The notes below the pieces were generated by a model. It saw only the letters and a list, made by a program, of their open reading frames with translations, was not told the DNA's origin and searched no databases. From NCBI GenBank assembly GCA_023228725.1, contig JALOAQ010000006.1:1-44042 (forward strand): a stretch of DNA of 44,042 bases. Reading direction: 5' to 3'. Numbering within the stretch: the first letter of the stretch is position 1; every line of letters begins with the position of its first letter. The stretch is from Bacteroidales bacterium. Its GTDB lineage: Bacteria; Bacteroidota; Bacteroidia; Bacteroidales; ML635J-15. This document shows positions 6,141 to 16,256 of this stretch, in pieces. The position numbers and the translations under genes are program-made.

Positions 6141-9100
6141 ATGATACGAAAATTACTGTTTATTTTGATTGCACTTGTTACGAGTGCAGGGTTGTATGCA
6201 CAGTCAGCGGGTACCTTGAGTGGTAAAATTACTGATGCATCAACAGGTGAGCCAATCCCGTTTGCGAACGTGTCGATTGAAGAAAGCGGAAATGTTATTA
6301 CTGGTGGTATGACAGATTTCGATGGAAACTATTCTATTAAGCCAATTCCCGCAGGAAGATTTACAGTTTCTGCTTCTTATGTTGGTTATGCAACTTTGCA
6401 ATATACAAATGTGCAAATCATTGCGGGTAAGATAGTTTATCAAAATTTTGATTTAAGTCCCTCGGCAGAGATTTTGGCTGAAGTAGAAATTAAAGAATAT
6501 AAAGTTCCCTTGATTTCTAAAGACCAAACAAGTTCGGGTGGAACTGTAACTTCGGAGGATATTGCAAAAATGCCTGGACGTTCAGCTGCTGCCGTTGCTA
6601 CTACTGTTGGAGGTGTTTATACCGAAGACGGTGAAGTTGGTAGTATTCGTGGAGCTCGTTCAGAAGGAACAGTTTACTATGTTGACGGAGTTAAAGTTAG
6701 AGGTAGTTCCGCAGTTCCAAAATCTGCTATAGAGCAAGTAACAGTTATTACTGGTGGTTTGCCAGCTCAATATGGTGACGTTACTGGAGGTGTTATTAGT
6801 GCAACAACTAAGGGCCCTACTTCTCAGTTTTATGGTGGTGGTGAAGTTGTTACCTCACAGTATTTAGATCCATATGGTTATAATCTTGCTGCTATTATGG
6901 TATCAGGACCAATTTGGACTGTTACTGAAAAAGGCGAGTCAAATAGAAAAAGAACAGTAGCAGGATTTTTACTTGCAGCTGAAGGTAAATTAATTAAAGA
7001 TGGTGGACCATCAACGGTTGGTGAGTGGAGAGCAAATGCTGATGTTTTAGAGGATATTAGAAATAATCCTTTACGTTTAGTAGAGTCTCAAAGTGGTAAT
7101 ATTATTTATCAAAATTCAGACTACTTGCAAAAAGACGCTTTTCAAAATTATAAAACAAGAGCTAATGCAGGAGGTAAAGGTGCTAACGTTGCTGCAAAAA
7201 TCGACATTTCTCCTGTTAGAGATTTAAACTTTACAATTGGAGGAACTCTAGATTATAGCATGGGTAGAGTATATAGCTATGGAAATCAGCTATTTAATTC
7301 GCATAATAATGGGAATTACAAATCTAGCGCTTGGAATACTTATGCACGTATTACCCAAAAGTTTAGAACTGATGATAGTGGAGAAAAACAATCTTTAATT
7401 AAAAATCCATATTATACAATACAATTTGACTATTCAAGAACTGCAAGTAATCAATTTAATGATGCATTTAAAGATAATTATTTTGAATACGGTCATATAG
7501 GGACTTTTAATACAGTGCCAGAGAAATATTATATTTGGGATACTGACTCTGCTACAGGTTTAACAGGTAATTTGTTTGAAACATATTTTTACAGAATTAC
7601 TGATTTTACAGCAGACGCTCAACATAAAGATTTAGCTAGATATACAGAACAATATTTTGACTATTTCTCGGATTATTATTATAAAGACGAAGACCATATG
7701 TTGAGTTATGGTGGCTTATTAAATGGTATGGGGGCTCCTTCAATTTATGGAATGTATGCAAGCCCTGGTAATCCTTATGCTAGTTATAATAAATCAGAAG
7801 CTACTCAATTTAGAGTATCTGCTTCAGGAACAGCTGACGTTGGTTCGCACGAGATAAGTTTAGGTTTTGAATTTGAACAAAGAAACGATTCTTATTTTGC
7901 TGTAGCACCTTTTGGTTTATGGACTTTGGCTCGTAGGTTAACTAATAATCATATTATTGAGAAAGACGTTACTAAACCAATAATATATTATGATGATCAA
8001 GGAAACTTTTTAGATACTATTGATTATCCACGATTATATAACGCTAAGGGTCAATCTTTGTTTGATAAAAACTTTAGAGAGCATTTAGGTTTAGAAATAA
8101 ATGATTTAACATGGTTAGACGTTGATTCTTATGACCCATCTACTTTTGATATTTCTTGGTTTAGTGCAGAAGAGTTGTTTAACCAAGGAAGTCCTGTAGT
8201 TGCATATTATGGATATGATTTTAAAGGAAATAAAATACATAATAAACCAACATTTGATGATTTCTTTAATCAAACAGACAGTAGAGGTTATAAAACTCGT
8301 CCTATCGCTCCATTTGAACCATCTTATGTAGCAGGTTATATTCAAGATAAGTTTGCTTTTAAAGATCTTATATTTAATATAGGTGTACGTGTTGACCGTT
8401 ATGATGCTAATCAAATGGTTTTAAAAGACCAATATTTATTACATGATGCTTATAGACTAAGTGATACTGATGAAAAAGGATTGTTGGCAAATACAGTTCA
8501 TCCTGATAATATTCCTGATAATGCTGTTGTTTATGTTAATGATTTATCAAATCCAACAGCAGTTAATGGTTATCGTGTTGGAAATATTTGGTATAATGCA
8601 ATTGGTTCAGAAATTGAAAATCCAAATGTTATTGCATCACCAAACGGTATTGCTCCTTATTTAATAAATCCTAAAGAGGAATTAAACTCAAAAGCTTTTG
8701 AAGACTATAAACCACAAATAGTTGTTATGCCACGTGTTTCTTTCTCTTTCCCAATATCTGACGAAGCTTTATTTTTTGCTCACTATGATATCTTATCAAA
8801 GCGTCCTTCATATGCAAATAGATTAAATCCAATTGAATATTTATATATTAGACAAATGAATGCTGGTTTATTAAATAATCCAAATTTGAAAACAGAAAGA
8901 ACAATAGATTATGAATTAGGTTTCCAACAAAAATTAGGAAACACTTCTGCATTAAAACTTTCAGCATTCTATCGTGAAATGCGTGATATGCAACAGGCAA
9001 TTGCTGTTTATGGTGCTTATCCTGCAACTTATTACACATATGGTAATATTGACTTTGGAACAGTTAAGGGCTTTGGTATTAGTTATGATATGAGACGTAC

Positions 9101-9776
9101 AGGAAATGTAACTTTAAGAGCCTCATATACTTTACAATTTGCAAATGGAACTGGTTCAAGCTACGAATCAGGTGCTGCAATTGTACAGTCTGATAAACCA
9201 AATTTAAGAACTACTTTACCTTTAGATTTTGACCAAAGACATAATTTAGCTGTAACTATAGACTATAGATACGGAGGTAAAATTTCTGGTGTACCTTATA
9301 ATGGACCAAAAATTGCTGGAAAAAGTATTTTAGCAAACACTGGTGTTAACTTTGTTATAAATAGTGGTTCCGGTTCGCCTTATACAAAACGAAATAGACC
9401 TAATAATGGTGTTGTTGTTGGTAACTTAAATGGTTCGCGTAAACCTTGGCGTACAACAATAAATATGCGTTTAGACAGAGATTTTAGAATAAAACTAGCC
9501 GATAAAAAAGAGGATGGTTCTAAAGAAAAATATAGCTATTTGAACGCATATTTAGAAATATCTAACTTATTGAACACTAAAAATGTACTTGGCGTTTATT
9601 CATATACAGGTAATCCAGATGACGATGGTTTCTTGAATTTTGCTGACTATCAAACATCTATTGCTACACAAAACGATGTTGAGGCATTTAGAAACTATTA
9701 TTCAATGTATATTAATTCTCCTTATAACTATAGTATGCCTAGAACTATAAGATTAGGTGTTCAATTCAGTTTTTAA
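6141..9776 (+). CDS. SusC-like TonB-dependent outer-membrane receptor
   Basis: Outer-membrane barrel of 1211 residues. It has a signal peptide (1-20, cut near YAQ) and a carboxypeptidase-regulatory-like beta sandwich (about 24-105, with GKITDASTGEPIPFANVSI). A plug domain of about 131-230 contains the family segment RGARSEGTVYYVDGVKV (170-186) and GLPAQYGDVTGG. The rest is a long barrel rich in aromatic strands, including a FEPSYVAGYIQDKFAF segment, and ends in an aromatic terminal strand (GVQFSF). SusC-like receptors normally pair with a SusD lipoprotein; none is encoded here. The next genes, 30 and 28 bases apart, encode a large exported protein and a PorV-family barrel, so I infer the receptor works with them. 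Ligand unknown. Confidence 0.85.
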   Translation: MIRKLLFILIALVTSAGLYAQSAGTLSGKITDASTGEPIPFANVSIEESGNVITGGMTDFDGNYSIKPIPAGRFTVSASYVGYATLQYTNVQIIAGKIVYQNFDLSPSAEILAEVEIKEYKVPLISKDQTSSGGTVTSEDIAKMPGRSAAAVATTVGGVYTEDGEVGSIRGARSEGTVYYVDGVKVRGSSAVPKSAIEQVTVITGGLPAQYGDVTGGVISATTKGPTSQFYGGGEVVTSQYLDPYGYNLAAIMVSGPIWTVTEKGESNRKRTVAGFLLAAEGKLIKDGGPSTVGEWRANADVLEDIRNNPLRLVESQSGNIIYQNSDYLQKDAFQNYKTRANAGGKGANVAAKIDISPVRDLNFTIGGTLDYSMGRVYSYGNQLFNSHNNGNYKSSAWNTYARITQKFRTDDSGEKQSLIKNPYYTIQFDYSRTASNQFNDAFKDNYFEYGHIGTFNTVPEKYYIWDTDSATGLTGNLFETYFYRITDFTADAQHKDLARYTEQYFDYFSDYYYKDEDHMLSYGGLLNGMGAPSIYGMYASPGNPYASYNKSEATQFRVSASGTADVGSHEISLGFEFEQRNDSYFAVAPFGLWTLARRLTNNHIIEKDVTKPIIYYDDQGNFLDTIDYPRLYNAKGQSLFDKNFREHLGLEINDLTWLDVDSYDPSTFDISWFSAEELFNQGSPVVAYYGYDFKGNKIHNKPTFDDFFNQTDSRGYKTRPIAPFEPSYVAGYIQDKFAFKDLIFNIGVRVDRYDANQMVLKDQYLLHDAYRLSDTDEKGLLANTVHPDNIPDNAVVYVNDLSNPTAVNGYRVGNIWYNAIGSEIENPNVIASPNGIAPYLINPKEELNSKAFEDYKPQIVVMPRVSFSFPISDEALFFAHYDILSKRPSYANRLNPIEYLYIRQMNAGLLNNPNLKTERTIDYELGFQQKLGNTSALKLSAFYREMRDMQQAIAVYGAYPATYYTYGNIDFGTVKGFGISYDMRRTGNVTLRASYTLQFANGTGSSYESGAAIVQSDKPNLRTTLPLDFDQRHNLAVTIDYRYGGKISGVPYNGPKIAGKSILANTGVNFVINSGSGSPYTKRNRPNNGVVVGNLNGSRKPWRTTINMRLDRDFRIKLADKKEDGSKEKYSYLNAYLEISNLLNTKNVLGVYSYTGNPDDDGFLNFADYQTSIATQNDVEAFRNYYSMYINSPYNYSMPRTIRLGVQFSF

Positions 9777-9806
9777 TTGTTAAATTTTAGATTATAAAAA
9801 ATAGAT

Positions 9807-12800
9807 ATGAAAAATCTTAGAAAAATACTAATTTTAGCTCTTCTGATAACGATTTCTAACATCATGTTAGCCGACAAGTGGAAAGGTGAACCAAGACCTG
9901 CTCACAAGAATGAAAATCAAAGAGCAATTGCAGGTTGCGAACCTGCAAAAGTATCGACAGAAATGGCTATAAATAATGTTAGAGCTTTAATCCATACCGG
10001 TGGAGATATGTGGTGGGATATTTTTGGAACTAGAAATGCTGCATACGAAGTTCCTGCAGGTAGTGGTTGTCATGCTTTATTTGCCGGAGCTATTTGGGTT
10101 GGTGGAAAAGACGCTAATGGACAATTAAAACTTGCTGCACAGCGATTTCGTCAAGATGGAATTGATTATTGGCCTGGTCCCCTTACAACAGATGGATTGG
10201 CTTATGTAAGTCCAGAAATTTGTACAGAATATGATAGACATTTTTATATAACAAAAGCAATTGTAAAAGAATTTAGAGAGTGGTGGAAATGTACTCAAGA
10301 TCCGGAATGTGATGAAACTATTGATTTTGCAGAGTATCAAATCCCAGAGATTATTTTAAATTGGCCTGCACATGGTCCTGAAGGTGGATACGCCTATAAT
10401 CTTGCTCCTTGGTGGGACGTAGATGGTGATGGTGTGTATAATCCTCTTAATGGTGATTTCCCATATTATGAGTTCCCTAGCGAAGGAATTACTAATGACC
10501 CGGATTGCCATCGCCCACGCGGACAGGCTTCGAGATTATTCGGAGACCATACCTTATGGTGGGTTTATAATGATAAAGGAAATATTCATACCGAAACTGG
10601 CGGTGCTGCTATTGGAATGGAATTTAGAGCTCAATATTTTGCTTTCTCAACAAATGACGAGCTTAATGACATGACATTCGCTAATTATAATATTATAAAC
10701 CGTTCAACATATATTTTAACAGATACTTACTTTGGAGTTTGGACAGATGCCGATTTAGGTTATCCTAATGATGACTATACAGGTTGTGATGTTCAACGTG
10801 GTTTAGGATATATGTATAATGGTGATGATTTTGATGAATCTGCTAGTGGACACAATGGATACGGTTCTCAACCACCAGCAATTGGAATTGATTTCTTTGA
10901 AGGGCCTTATCAAGATCCTGACGGTAAAGATAATTCAACTTCTTATGATACAATTAATGGTGTGAAAATATTAAATTGTAATAAAGGTGATATTATGAAT
11001 GGTAATATCAATGGTTTAAATTTCCAAGATGGTGAAGTAGATAATGAAAGATGGGGTATGAGAAGATTCTTATATTTTAATAATAATACTGGAGGTAATC
11101 CATATACTCAGGATCCTCATACTGCACAAGAACATTATAATTATCTAACTGGATATTGGTTAGACAATTCCCCTCTTTGTTATGGTGGAACAGGACATAA
11201 ATCTGGTGGTGGAGATCCAAATAACCCTACAAACTTTATGTTCCCCGGTAACCCATCAACTGACCCATGTGGTTGGGGATTAGGCGGTGTGCCACAAAAC
11301 GAACCTTGGTCAGAAGAAACTGAAAATAACCCTCCTGATGATAGACGTTTCGTACAATCTGCTGGTCCTTTTACTCTAAAACCTGGACATGTTAATGATA
11401 TTACAATTGGTGCTGTTTATGCCAGAGCTGCCTCCGGAGGTCCTTGGGCTTCAGTAGAAGCTGTTCGTAGAGCTGATGATAAAGCACAAATTTTATTCGA
11501 GAATTGTTTCCGCGTTCTTGACGGACCAGATGCTCCTGAATTAAAAATTATAGAATTAGATAAGAAATTTATTTTCCATATTTACAATAGACCAGGTAGT
11601 AATAACTATCTTGAGGCCTATGTGGAAAAAGACCCTGGAATTGTTTGTCATGCCGACATAGACCCTTGTGATGAATATTATCGTTTCCAAGGTTATCAAG
11701 TTTTCCAATATAAAGATGGTTCTGTAAGTATTTCTGATAGATATAATAATGCTAAAGTTAGAACTATATTCCAATGCGACCTTAAAGATGATGTATCGCA
11801 AATAGTAAATTATACTTGGTCGGATGAGCTAAAAGCAAACGTACCTGTAGAAGAAGTTAATGGACAAAATACAGGTATTAAACATACCTTTGTTGTTGAA
11901 AAGGATATGTTTGCTACGGGTGATTCTAAGCTTATAAATAATAGAGAATACTATTTTAGTGCTATTGCTTATGGTTATAACAACTCACTACTTTATAATC
12001 AATCAATTCAAGAAACATTTAATGGACAAAAGAAACCATATTTGGCAGGTAGAAATAATATAAAGAGATATATGGCTATACCTCATATGAACCATGCTGA
12101 AAATAATGGTACAATTATGCAGTCAGAGTATGGTGATGGCTTAGAAATAACAATGTACGAAGGACATGGAAATGCTAACAATATAATTGAGTTAACTGAT
12201 GAAACTATTGATGAAATTATGAGTGGCTATCCATGGAAAGTTTCAAAGAGAGTTTACAAACAAGGAAAAGGTCCTATCAATGTGAAAATTATCGATCCAC
12301 TAAATGTTCCAGAAGGTACTTATTATTTGAAGTTTAATCAAGATGTTGCAATGAACTCTTATGGTTTGTTGGGAACAACTAGAACATCTTTAATAGATAT
12401 AGAATATAAACCGTTTGGATTTACTATCACCTTAGAGGATGGTAGAGAAATATCTTCAGACCTTGATGTACAGTATGGTATTGGTGACGAGCAATTATTA
12501 ATGGATTTAGGTTTATCAATTACTATTGCTCAAGATAACTTCTCAGGAATTAATGATAAAAACACTTATCACAATGGATTTTTAGATGCTAAAATGATTT
12601 TTGAAGATGAAACAAAACCATGGTTATTGTTCTTGCCTGATGGTGATAATTTTGATGCTCTAAATTGGATTAGAGTTGGAACTTATACAAATCCTCAGGA
12701 GTTTGGTGGTTGTATTGATAAGCGTTATGATGACTATCTAAATAAAGATAATGATAAACATTTTGGTAAAATTTTAGGTGGAACTTGGGCACCTTACGTA

Positions 12801-13958
12801 TTTACCCATTCTGGGCAGTATGGTTTATCATTAAAAGGTGCAATAGGGAATTCTGATTTAGGAAAATATGAACCTCTATCAAGTGTTGATTTAGTAATTA
12901 CAAAGGATAAATCAAAATGGACTAGATCTTGTGTGGTTGAAATGCATGAAAACGAATATAGAGAGGATAATTGTGGTTTCCCTGTAGAAATAACATCAGC
13001 ATTAGTGCCATGGTTAAATTATCAATCTATCGGTAATGCACATAAATTTACTTTAAGAAAATCTCCTTCTGTTGACAAAGAGGGTAAACCTCTTGATGAT
13101 GGGACTTATGGCTTAAGTTGGTTCCCTGGTTATGCTATTGACCACAGAACAGGTGAAAGACTAAATATAGTCTTTAGTGAAGACTCTTGGTTAGCAGATG
13201 ATAATGGTACAGATATGATATGGAATCCTTCATCTGGGTTATACTCAGAGAGAGGCCCAGTATTTGGTGGGAAACATTATATATATATTATGGGACATAG
13301 TCAAAATCCGACTGCTCAAAACGTTGCTCCTGCTTATGATTCTTGTCAGTGGTTTTATAATAAGTTACTTGAATATGAACAAACCTCTTCAGCCAGTATG
13401 GCAAAACAAGTACTTAATAAAGCTTGGGCTTCGGCAATGTGGACGGCAATACCTATCACAAATCCTAATTATGATTTCTTAGCAACTGATGTAAGAATTA
13501 AACTTAGGGTTGGTACTCCTTATCACAAAGGGATGAATGATTTTGAAGTTGAAAATCCTGAAAATGATAATCTACCTTATTTCTCATTTACTACAGAGAA
13601 TGTTAAAACTATAAAAAATCATAATGAAACCGCCGTAAATGCTCTAGACCTTATTAAAGTAGTGCCTAACCCATATTATGGTTCCTCTTATTACGAACAT
13701 AATCAGTTAGATAATTACGTGAGAATAACTAATTTACCACAAAAATGCGTGATTTCTATTTATAATTCTGCTGGCATTCTAGTAAGAAAACTAGATAAAG
13801 ATAATAATGACCCATTCCTTGAGTGGGATATGAAGAATACTTATGGTATTACTATTGCTAGTGGAGTATATATTGTACATATTAATGCACCAGGAATTGG
13901 AGAAAAAGTTGTGAAGTGGTTTGGTGCTTTACGTCCAATAGATTTAAATAATTTCTAA
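9807..13958 (+). CDS. Large exported protein with C-terminal secretion-type domain, function unknown
   Basis: Secreted protein of 1383 residues. Signal peptide 1-22. The N-terminal region has a conserved-looking block, GGDMWWDIFG (65-74), then EVPAGSG and LFAGAIWVGG (91-100), which I recall from giant surface proteins of environmental Bacteroidota. An aspartate-rich loop, DVDGDGVYNPLNGD (204-217), resembles a thrombospondin-type calcium site. The last about 100 residues (from VVPNP near 1285) form a beta domain like the T9SS C-terminal sorting domain: an ISIYNSAGILVRKL strand, the SGVYIV strand, then KVVKW. Unlike classical sorting domains it carries an 11-residue tail (GALRPIDLNNF). It is translated between the TonB receptor and the PorV-like gene. 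I infer T9SS export to the surface; no enzymatic domain is recognised. Confidence 0.7.
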   Translation: MKNLRKILILALLITISNIMLADKWKGEPRPAHKNENQRAIAGCEPAKVSTEMAINNVRALIHTGGDMWWDIFGTRNAAYEVPAGSGCHALFAGAIWVGGKDANGQLKLAAQRFRQDGIDYWPGPLTTDGLAYVSPEICTEYDRHFYITKAIVKEFREWWKCTQDPECDETIDFAEYQIPEIILNWPAHGPEGGYAYNLAPWWDVDGDGVYNPLNGDFPYYEFPSEGITNDPDCHRPRGQASRLFGDHTLWWVYNDKGNIHTETGGAAIGMEFRAQYFAFSTNDELNDMTFANYNIINRSTYILTDTYFGVWTDADLGYPNDDYTGCDVQRGLGYMYNGDDFDESASGHNGYGSQPPAIGIDFFEGPYQDPDGKDNSTSYDTINGVKILNCNKGDIMNGNINGLNFQDGEVDNERWGMRRFLYFNNNTGGNPYTQDPHTAQEHYNYLTGYWLDNSPLCYGGTGHKSGGGDPNNPTNFMFPGNPSTDPCGWGLGGVPQNEPWSEETENNPPDDRRFVQSAGPFTLKPGHVNDITIGAVYARAASGGPWASVEAVRRADDKAQILFENCFRVLDGPDAPELKIIELDKKFIFHIYNRPGSNNYLEAYVEKDPGIVCHADIDPCDEYYRFQGYQVFQYKDGSVSISDRYNNAKVRTIFQCDLKDDVSQIVNYTWSDELKANVPVEEVNGQNTGIKHTFVVEKDMFATGDSKLINNREYYFSAIAYGYNNSLLYNQSIQETFNGQKKPYLAGRNNIKRYMAIPHMNHAENNGTIMQSEYGDGLEITMYEGHGNANNIIELTDETIDEIMSGYPWKVSKRVYKQGKGPINVKIIDPLNVPEGTYYLKFNQDVAMNSYGLLGTTRTSLIDIEYKPFGFTITLEDGREISSDLDVQYGIGDEQLLMDLGLSITIAQDNFSGINDKNTYHNGFLDAKMIFEDETKPWLLFLPDGDNFDALNWIRVGTYTNPQEFGGCIDKRYDDYLNKDNDKHFGKILGGTWAPYVFTHSGQYGLSLKGAIGNSDLGKYEPLSSVDLVITKDKSKWTRSCVVEMHENEYREDNCGFPVEITSALVPWLNYQSIGNAHKFTLRKSPSVDKEGKPLDDGTYGLSWFPGYAIDHRTGERLNIVFSEDSWLADDNGTDMIWNPSSGLYSERGPVFGGKHYIYIMGHSQNPTAQNVAPAYDSCQWFYNKLLEYEQTSSASMAKQVLNKAWASAMWTAIPITNPNYDFLATDVRIKLRVGTPYHKGMNDFEVENPENDNLPYFSFTTENVKTIKNHNETAVNALDLIKVVPNPYYGSSYYEHNQLDNYVRITNLPQKCVISIYNSAGILVRKLDKDNNDPFLEWDMKNTYGITIASGVYIVHINAPGIGEKVVKWFGALRPIDLNNF

Positions 13959-13986
13959 AATATTAAAATATAATAAATAAAATAGT

Positions 13987-15102
13987 ATGAAAAATATATA
14001 TTTAATATCAGTTCTGACGATTTTAATGGCGGGGTTTTTTAGTTCACTTGTATATGCAGGTAACGAACAACGTGCCGCATCCAACGGAACTTCAGAATTA
14101 CAAATAAATCCATGGTCGCGTAGTTCTGGATGGGGAGACGCTAATGTCGCATGTGTTACTGGAGTAGAAGCAATGTATCAAAATATAGCCGGACTTGCAA
14201 TGACACGTAGAACAGAATTAGTTTTCACAAATACTCAATGGTTAGTGGGAACAGGTGTGGTAATTAATAACGGAGGTTTTGCAACTAAAGTTGGTGAAAC
14301 AGGTGTCTTAGGTTTAAGTGTGATGAATATAAACTGGGGTGATATAGAAATTACTACTGACGCTCTTCCTGAAGGTGGTGTTGGTTCTTACTCGCCAACT
14401 TATACAACCATTGGTTTATCATATGCACGTGAGTTCTCTAATAGTATTTTTGGTGGAGTTACTGTAAAAATGCTTAATGAAAGTATTTTTAACTTAAATG
14501 CTAGTGGCTTTGCTATCGATGCAGGAATCCAATATGTTACCGGACTTGGAAAAGATAAAGCAGGTAATAGAAATAGAGATAATCTAAAATTTGGAATTAC
14601 TATGAAAAATGTTGGTAGTACAATGAAATATACCGGAGACGGTATGAGTTTTATGGGTTTCTCACCTGACGGAACTAATATGACTGTTGAAAATAGAAGC
14701 CAAGAATTTGAATTACCTTCTTTGATTAAAATTGGTTTTTCTTACTCCATTAGATTAGCTTCTAAAGTTGATGAGTTTAATGAAACTGTTAGTTCAGATC
14801 ATAATTTAGTTATAGCTGGTAATTTTACTGCTAATTCTTACGATAAAGACCAGTTGCATTTTGGTTTAGAATATGGCTTTAAAGAATTATTCTTCTTAAG
14901 AGGTGGTTATATTTATCAAAGTGGTTTATTAGACCCAAATCCTGATAAAAGAACTACTGTATTTACTGGTCCAACTGCAGGTATTACTTTGCAAGTACCT
15001 GTGAATAAAGAAAATAAATCTGTTTTAGCTATTGATTACTCTTATAGATTTACTAATCCTTTCCAAGGGGTACATACTTTTGGAGCTAGAATAACTTTAT
15101 AA
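13987..15102 (+). CDS. PorV/PorQ-family outer-membrane protein
   Basis: Outer-membrane beta barrel of 371 residues with a signal peptide (1-24, ending in VYA). The N-terminal segment WGDANVACVTGVEAMYQNIAGLA matches in pattern (shortened core GVEAMYQNIAGLA) the start of PorV/PorQ proteins, in which a Gly-rich turn is followed by 'xNPAGLA'. The body has repeated strands ending in FGARITL. PorV carries T9SS cargo from the translocon to the sortase; other members of the family have unknown roles. Because this paralogue is the last gene of an operon with a sorting-domain protein, I infer it is a dedicated shuttle or anchor for that protein. It need not be the housekeeping PorV. A terminator follows 25 bases after the stop. 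Confidence 0.75.
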   Translation: MKNIYLISVLTILMAGFFSSLVYAGNEQRAASNGTSELQINPWSRSSGWGDANVACVTGVEAMYQNIAGLAMTRRTELVFTNTQWLVGTGVVINNGGFATKVGETGVLGLSVMNINWGDIEITTDALPEGGVGSYSPTYTTIGLSYAREFSNSIFGGVTVKMLNESIFNLNASGFAIDAGIQYVTGLGKDKAGNRNRDNLKFGITMKNVGSTMKYTGDGMSFMGFSPDGTNMTVENRSQEFELPSLIKIGFSYSIRLASKVDEFNETVSSDHNLVIAGNFTANSYDKDQLHFGLEYGFKELFFLRGGYIYQSGLLDPNPDKRTTVFTGPTAGITLQVPVNKENKSVLAIDYSYRFTNPFQGVHTFGARITL

Positions 15103-15126
15103 AAAACTTCTCTAATATAAAATATT

Positions 15127-15154
15127 AAAAAACCGGCTTTGTCCGGTTTTTTTT
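15127..15154. terminator. Strong bidirectional terminator
   Basis: AAAAAACCGG (15127-15136) pairs perfectly with CCGGTTTTTT (15143-15152) around a CTTTGT loop. A and T tracts on both sides serve the plus-strand PorV operon and the minus-strand helix-hairpin-helix gene, whose stop codon (15153-15155) touches the structure. Confidence 0.9.
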
Positions 15155-16256
15155 ATTCTAAGCAGATATAATTAGAAATTCTATCAAATACTTCTTGACT
15201 CAGTGCTTTTTGTTTTATCAATTCATCAAAGCTTGTGATTTCACCCTTAAACTCCCGATAATTTAAAATATTTAAAGTAATTTCTTTATTAATATAAGGG
15301 TGAGAAATTAATTCTTTATAATCTGCTTTATTAATATTTATTTTTTTAATTGGTCTTATATCCAAAACTAATTGAGCCTCAATACTTTCATATAGTTCTG
15401 GAGAAAAATCTTTAACCTCTTGAATTTGTTCTTTACTAATAAAACCACCTAATTTTTCACGATAAGTAACAATATTTTTAGAATAATACGGTCCAATTCC
15501 TTTTAATTTTTGAAATTCTAAAGCATCCGCAGAATTAATATATATTTTGATTTCTTCATTTTTGAAATTTATCTCCTTCCCTTGAATATTATCGCCTATT
15601 TGAATATATGGTTTTATTCTGTTAAAACATTGTTCATCAATTGTATATAGCTTTAACATATCTTCAGCCTCAAAAAAATCACCTCCTTTATTACGATAAT
15701 TAATTATATTATTTGCTTGTTTATTAGTAAAACCTAATTTAAGTAAATCCGAATAGCTAACAGTATTTGGGTCAAAGCTAAATAGCTCATAATCTGGTTG
15801 TTTGTCAAAATTTTTGTAAGATTTATTATAAGAATAAGTTTTTTTCTCTATTTGTACATAATCTTTAATTGCATTATATTCTTCGTCTGTAATACCATAA
15901 ACTTTCATTAAATCCTCTGTTTTCCAAAATTTATAAGCTTTTTCACGATAAGCAATTATTCCATCTACAGTTTTTCTTGATAAACCCATAAAAAGAAGTT
16001 CTTCTTTAGAAATTAAGTTAGGGTCAAAATTGTATCTTACTCCATTTTCCAAATCTGGTAAAGAATAGGATAAAAACTCATCAATTTCAGTTTCATATTT
16101 CGAAAAATCAAGTGTTTTTGGTTTTGCATAATTATTTACATAAATGCGCAATCCTATTATTACAAAAAGGATAATACATAAAACCAAAATTCCATTTCTT
16201 TCTCTTTTTGAGAAATTAAAATATTCTTTTACAAATTTTGACCAAAACGACTTCAT
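15153..16256 (-). CDS. Membrane-anchored helix-hairpin-helix (ComEA-like) protein
   Basis: Protein of 367 residues with a short basic N-terminus and one membrane anchor (about 22-39). The remainder holds several helix-hairpin-helix units of the ComEA type. The pattern of 'nPNxi/elxxLGfsxkqxxxIinYRxkgGxF' is seen as DPNTVSYSDLLKLGFTNKQA with YRNKGGDF, then INSADALEFQKLKGIG with YREKLGGF, and a last INKADYKEL unit. Such units bind DNA non-specifically; ComEA-like proteins take part in DNA uptake, but many Bacteroidota copies are unassigned. Its ATG overlaps the TGA of the AGCS gene by four bases (ATGA), so it is probably translated with it, though no functional link is obvious. Confidence 0.8.
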   Translation of the reverse strand: MKSFWSKFVKEYFNFSKRERNGILVLCIILFVIIGLRIYVNNYAKPKTLDFSKYETEIDEFLSYSLPDLENGVRYNFDPNLISKEELLFMGLSRKTVDGIIAYREKAYKFWKTEDLMKVYGITDEEYNAIKDYVQIEKKTYSYNKSYKNFDKQPDYELFSFDPNTVSYSDLLKLGFTNKQANNIINYRNKGGDFFEAEDMLKLYTIDEQCFNRIKPYIQIGDNIQGKEINFKNEEIKIYINSADALEFQKLKGIGPYYSKNIVTYREKLGGFISKEQIQEVKDFSPELYESIEAQLVLDIRPIKKININKADYKELISHPYINKEITLNILNYREFKGEITSFDELIKQKALSQEVFDRISNYICLE

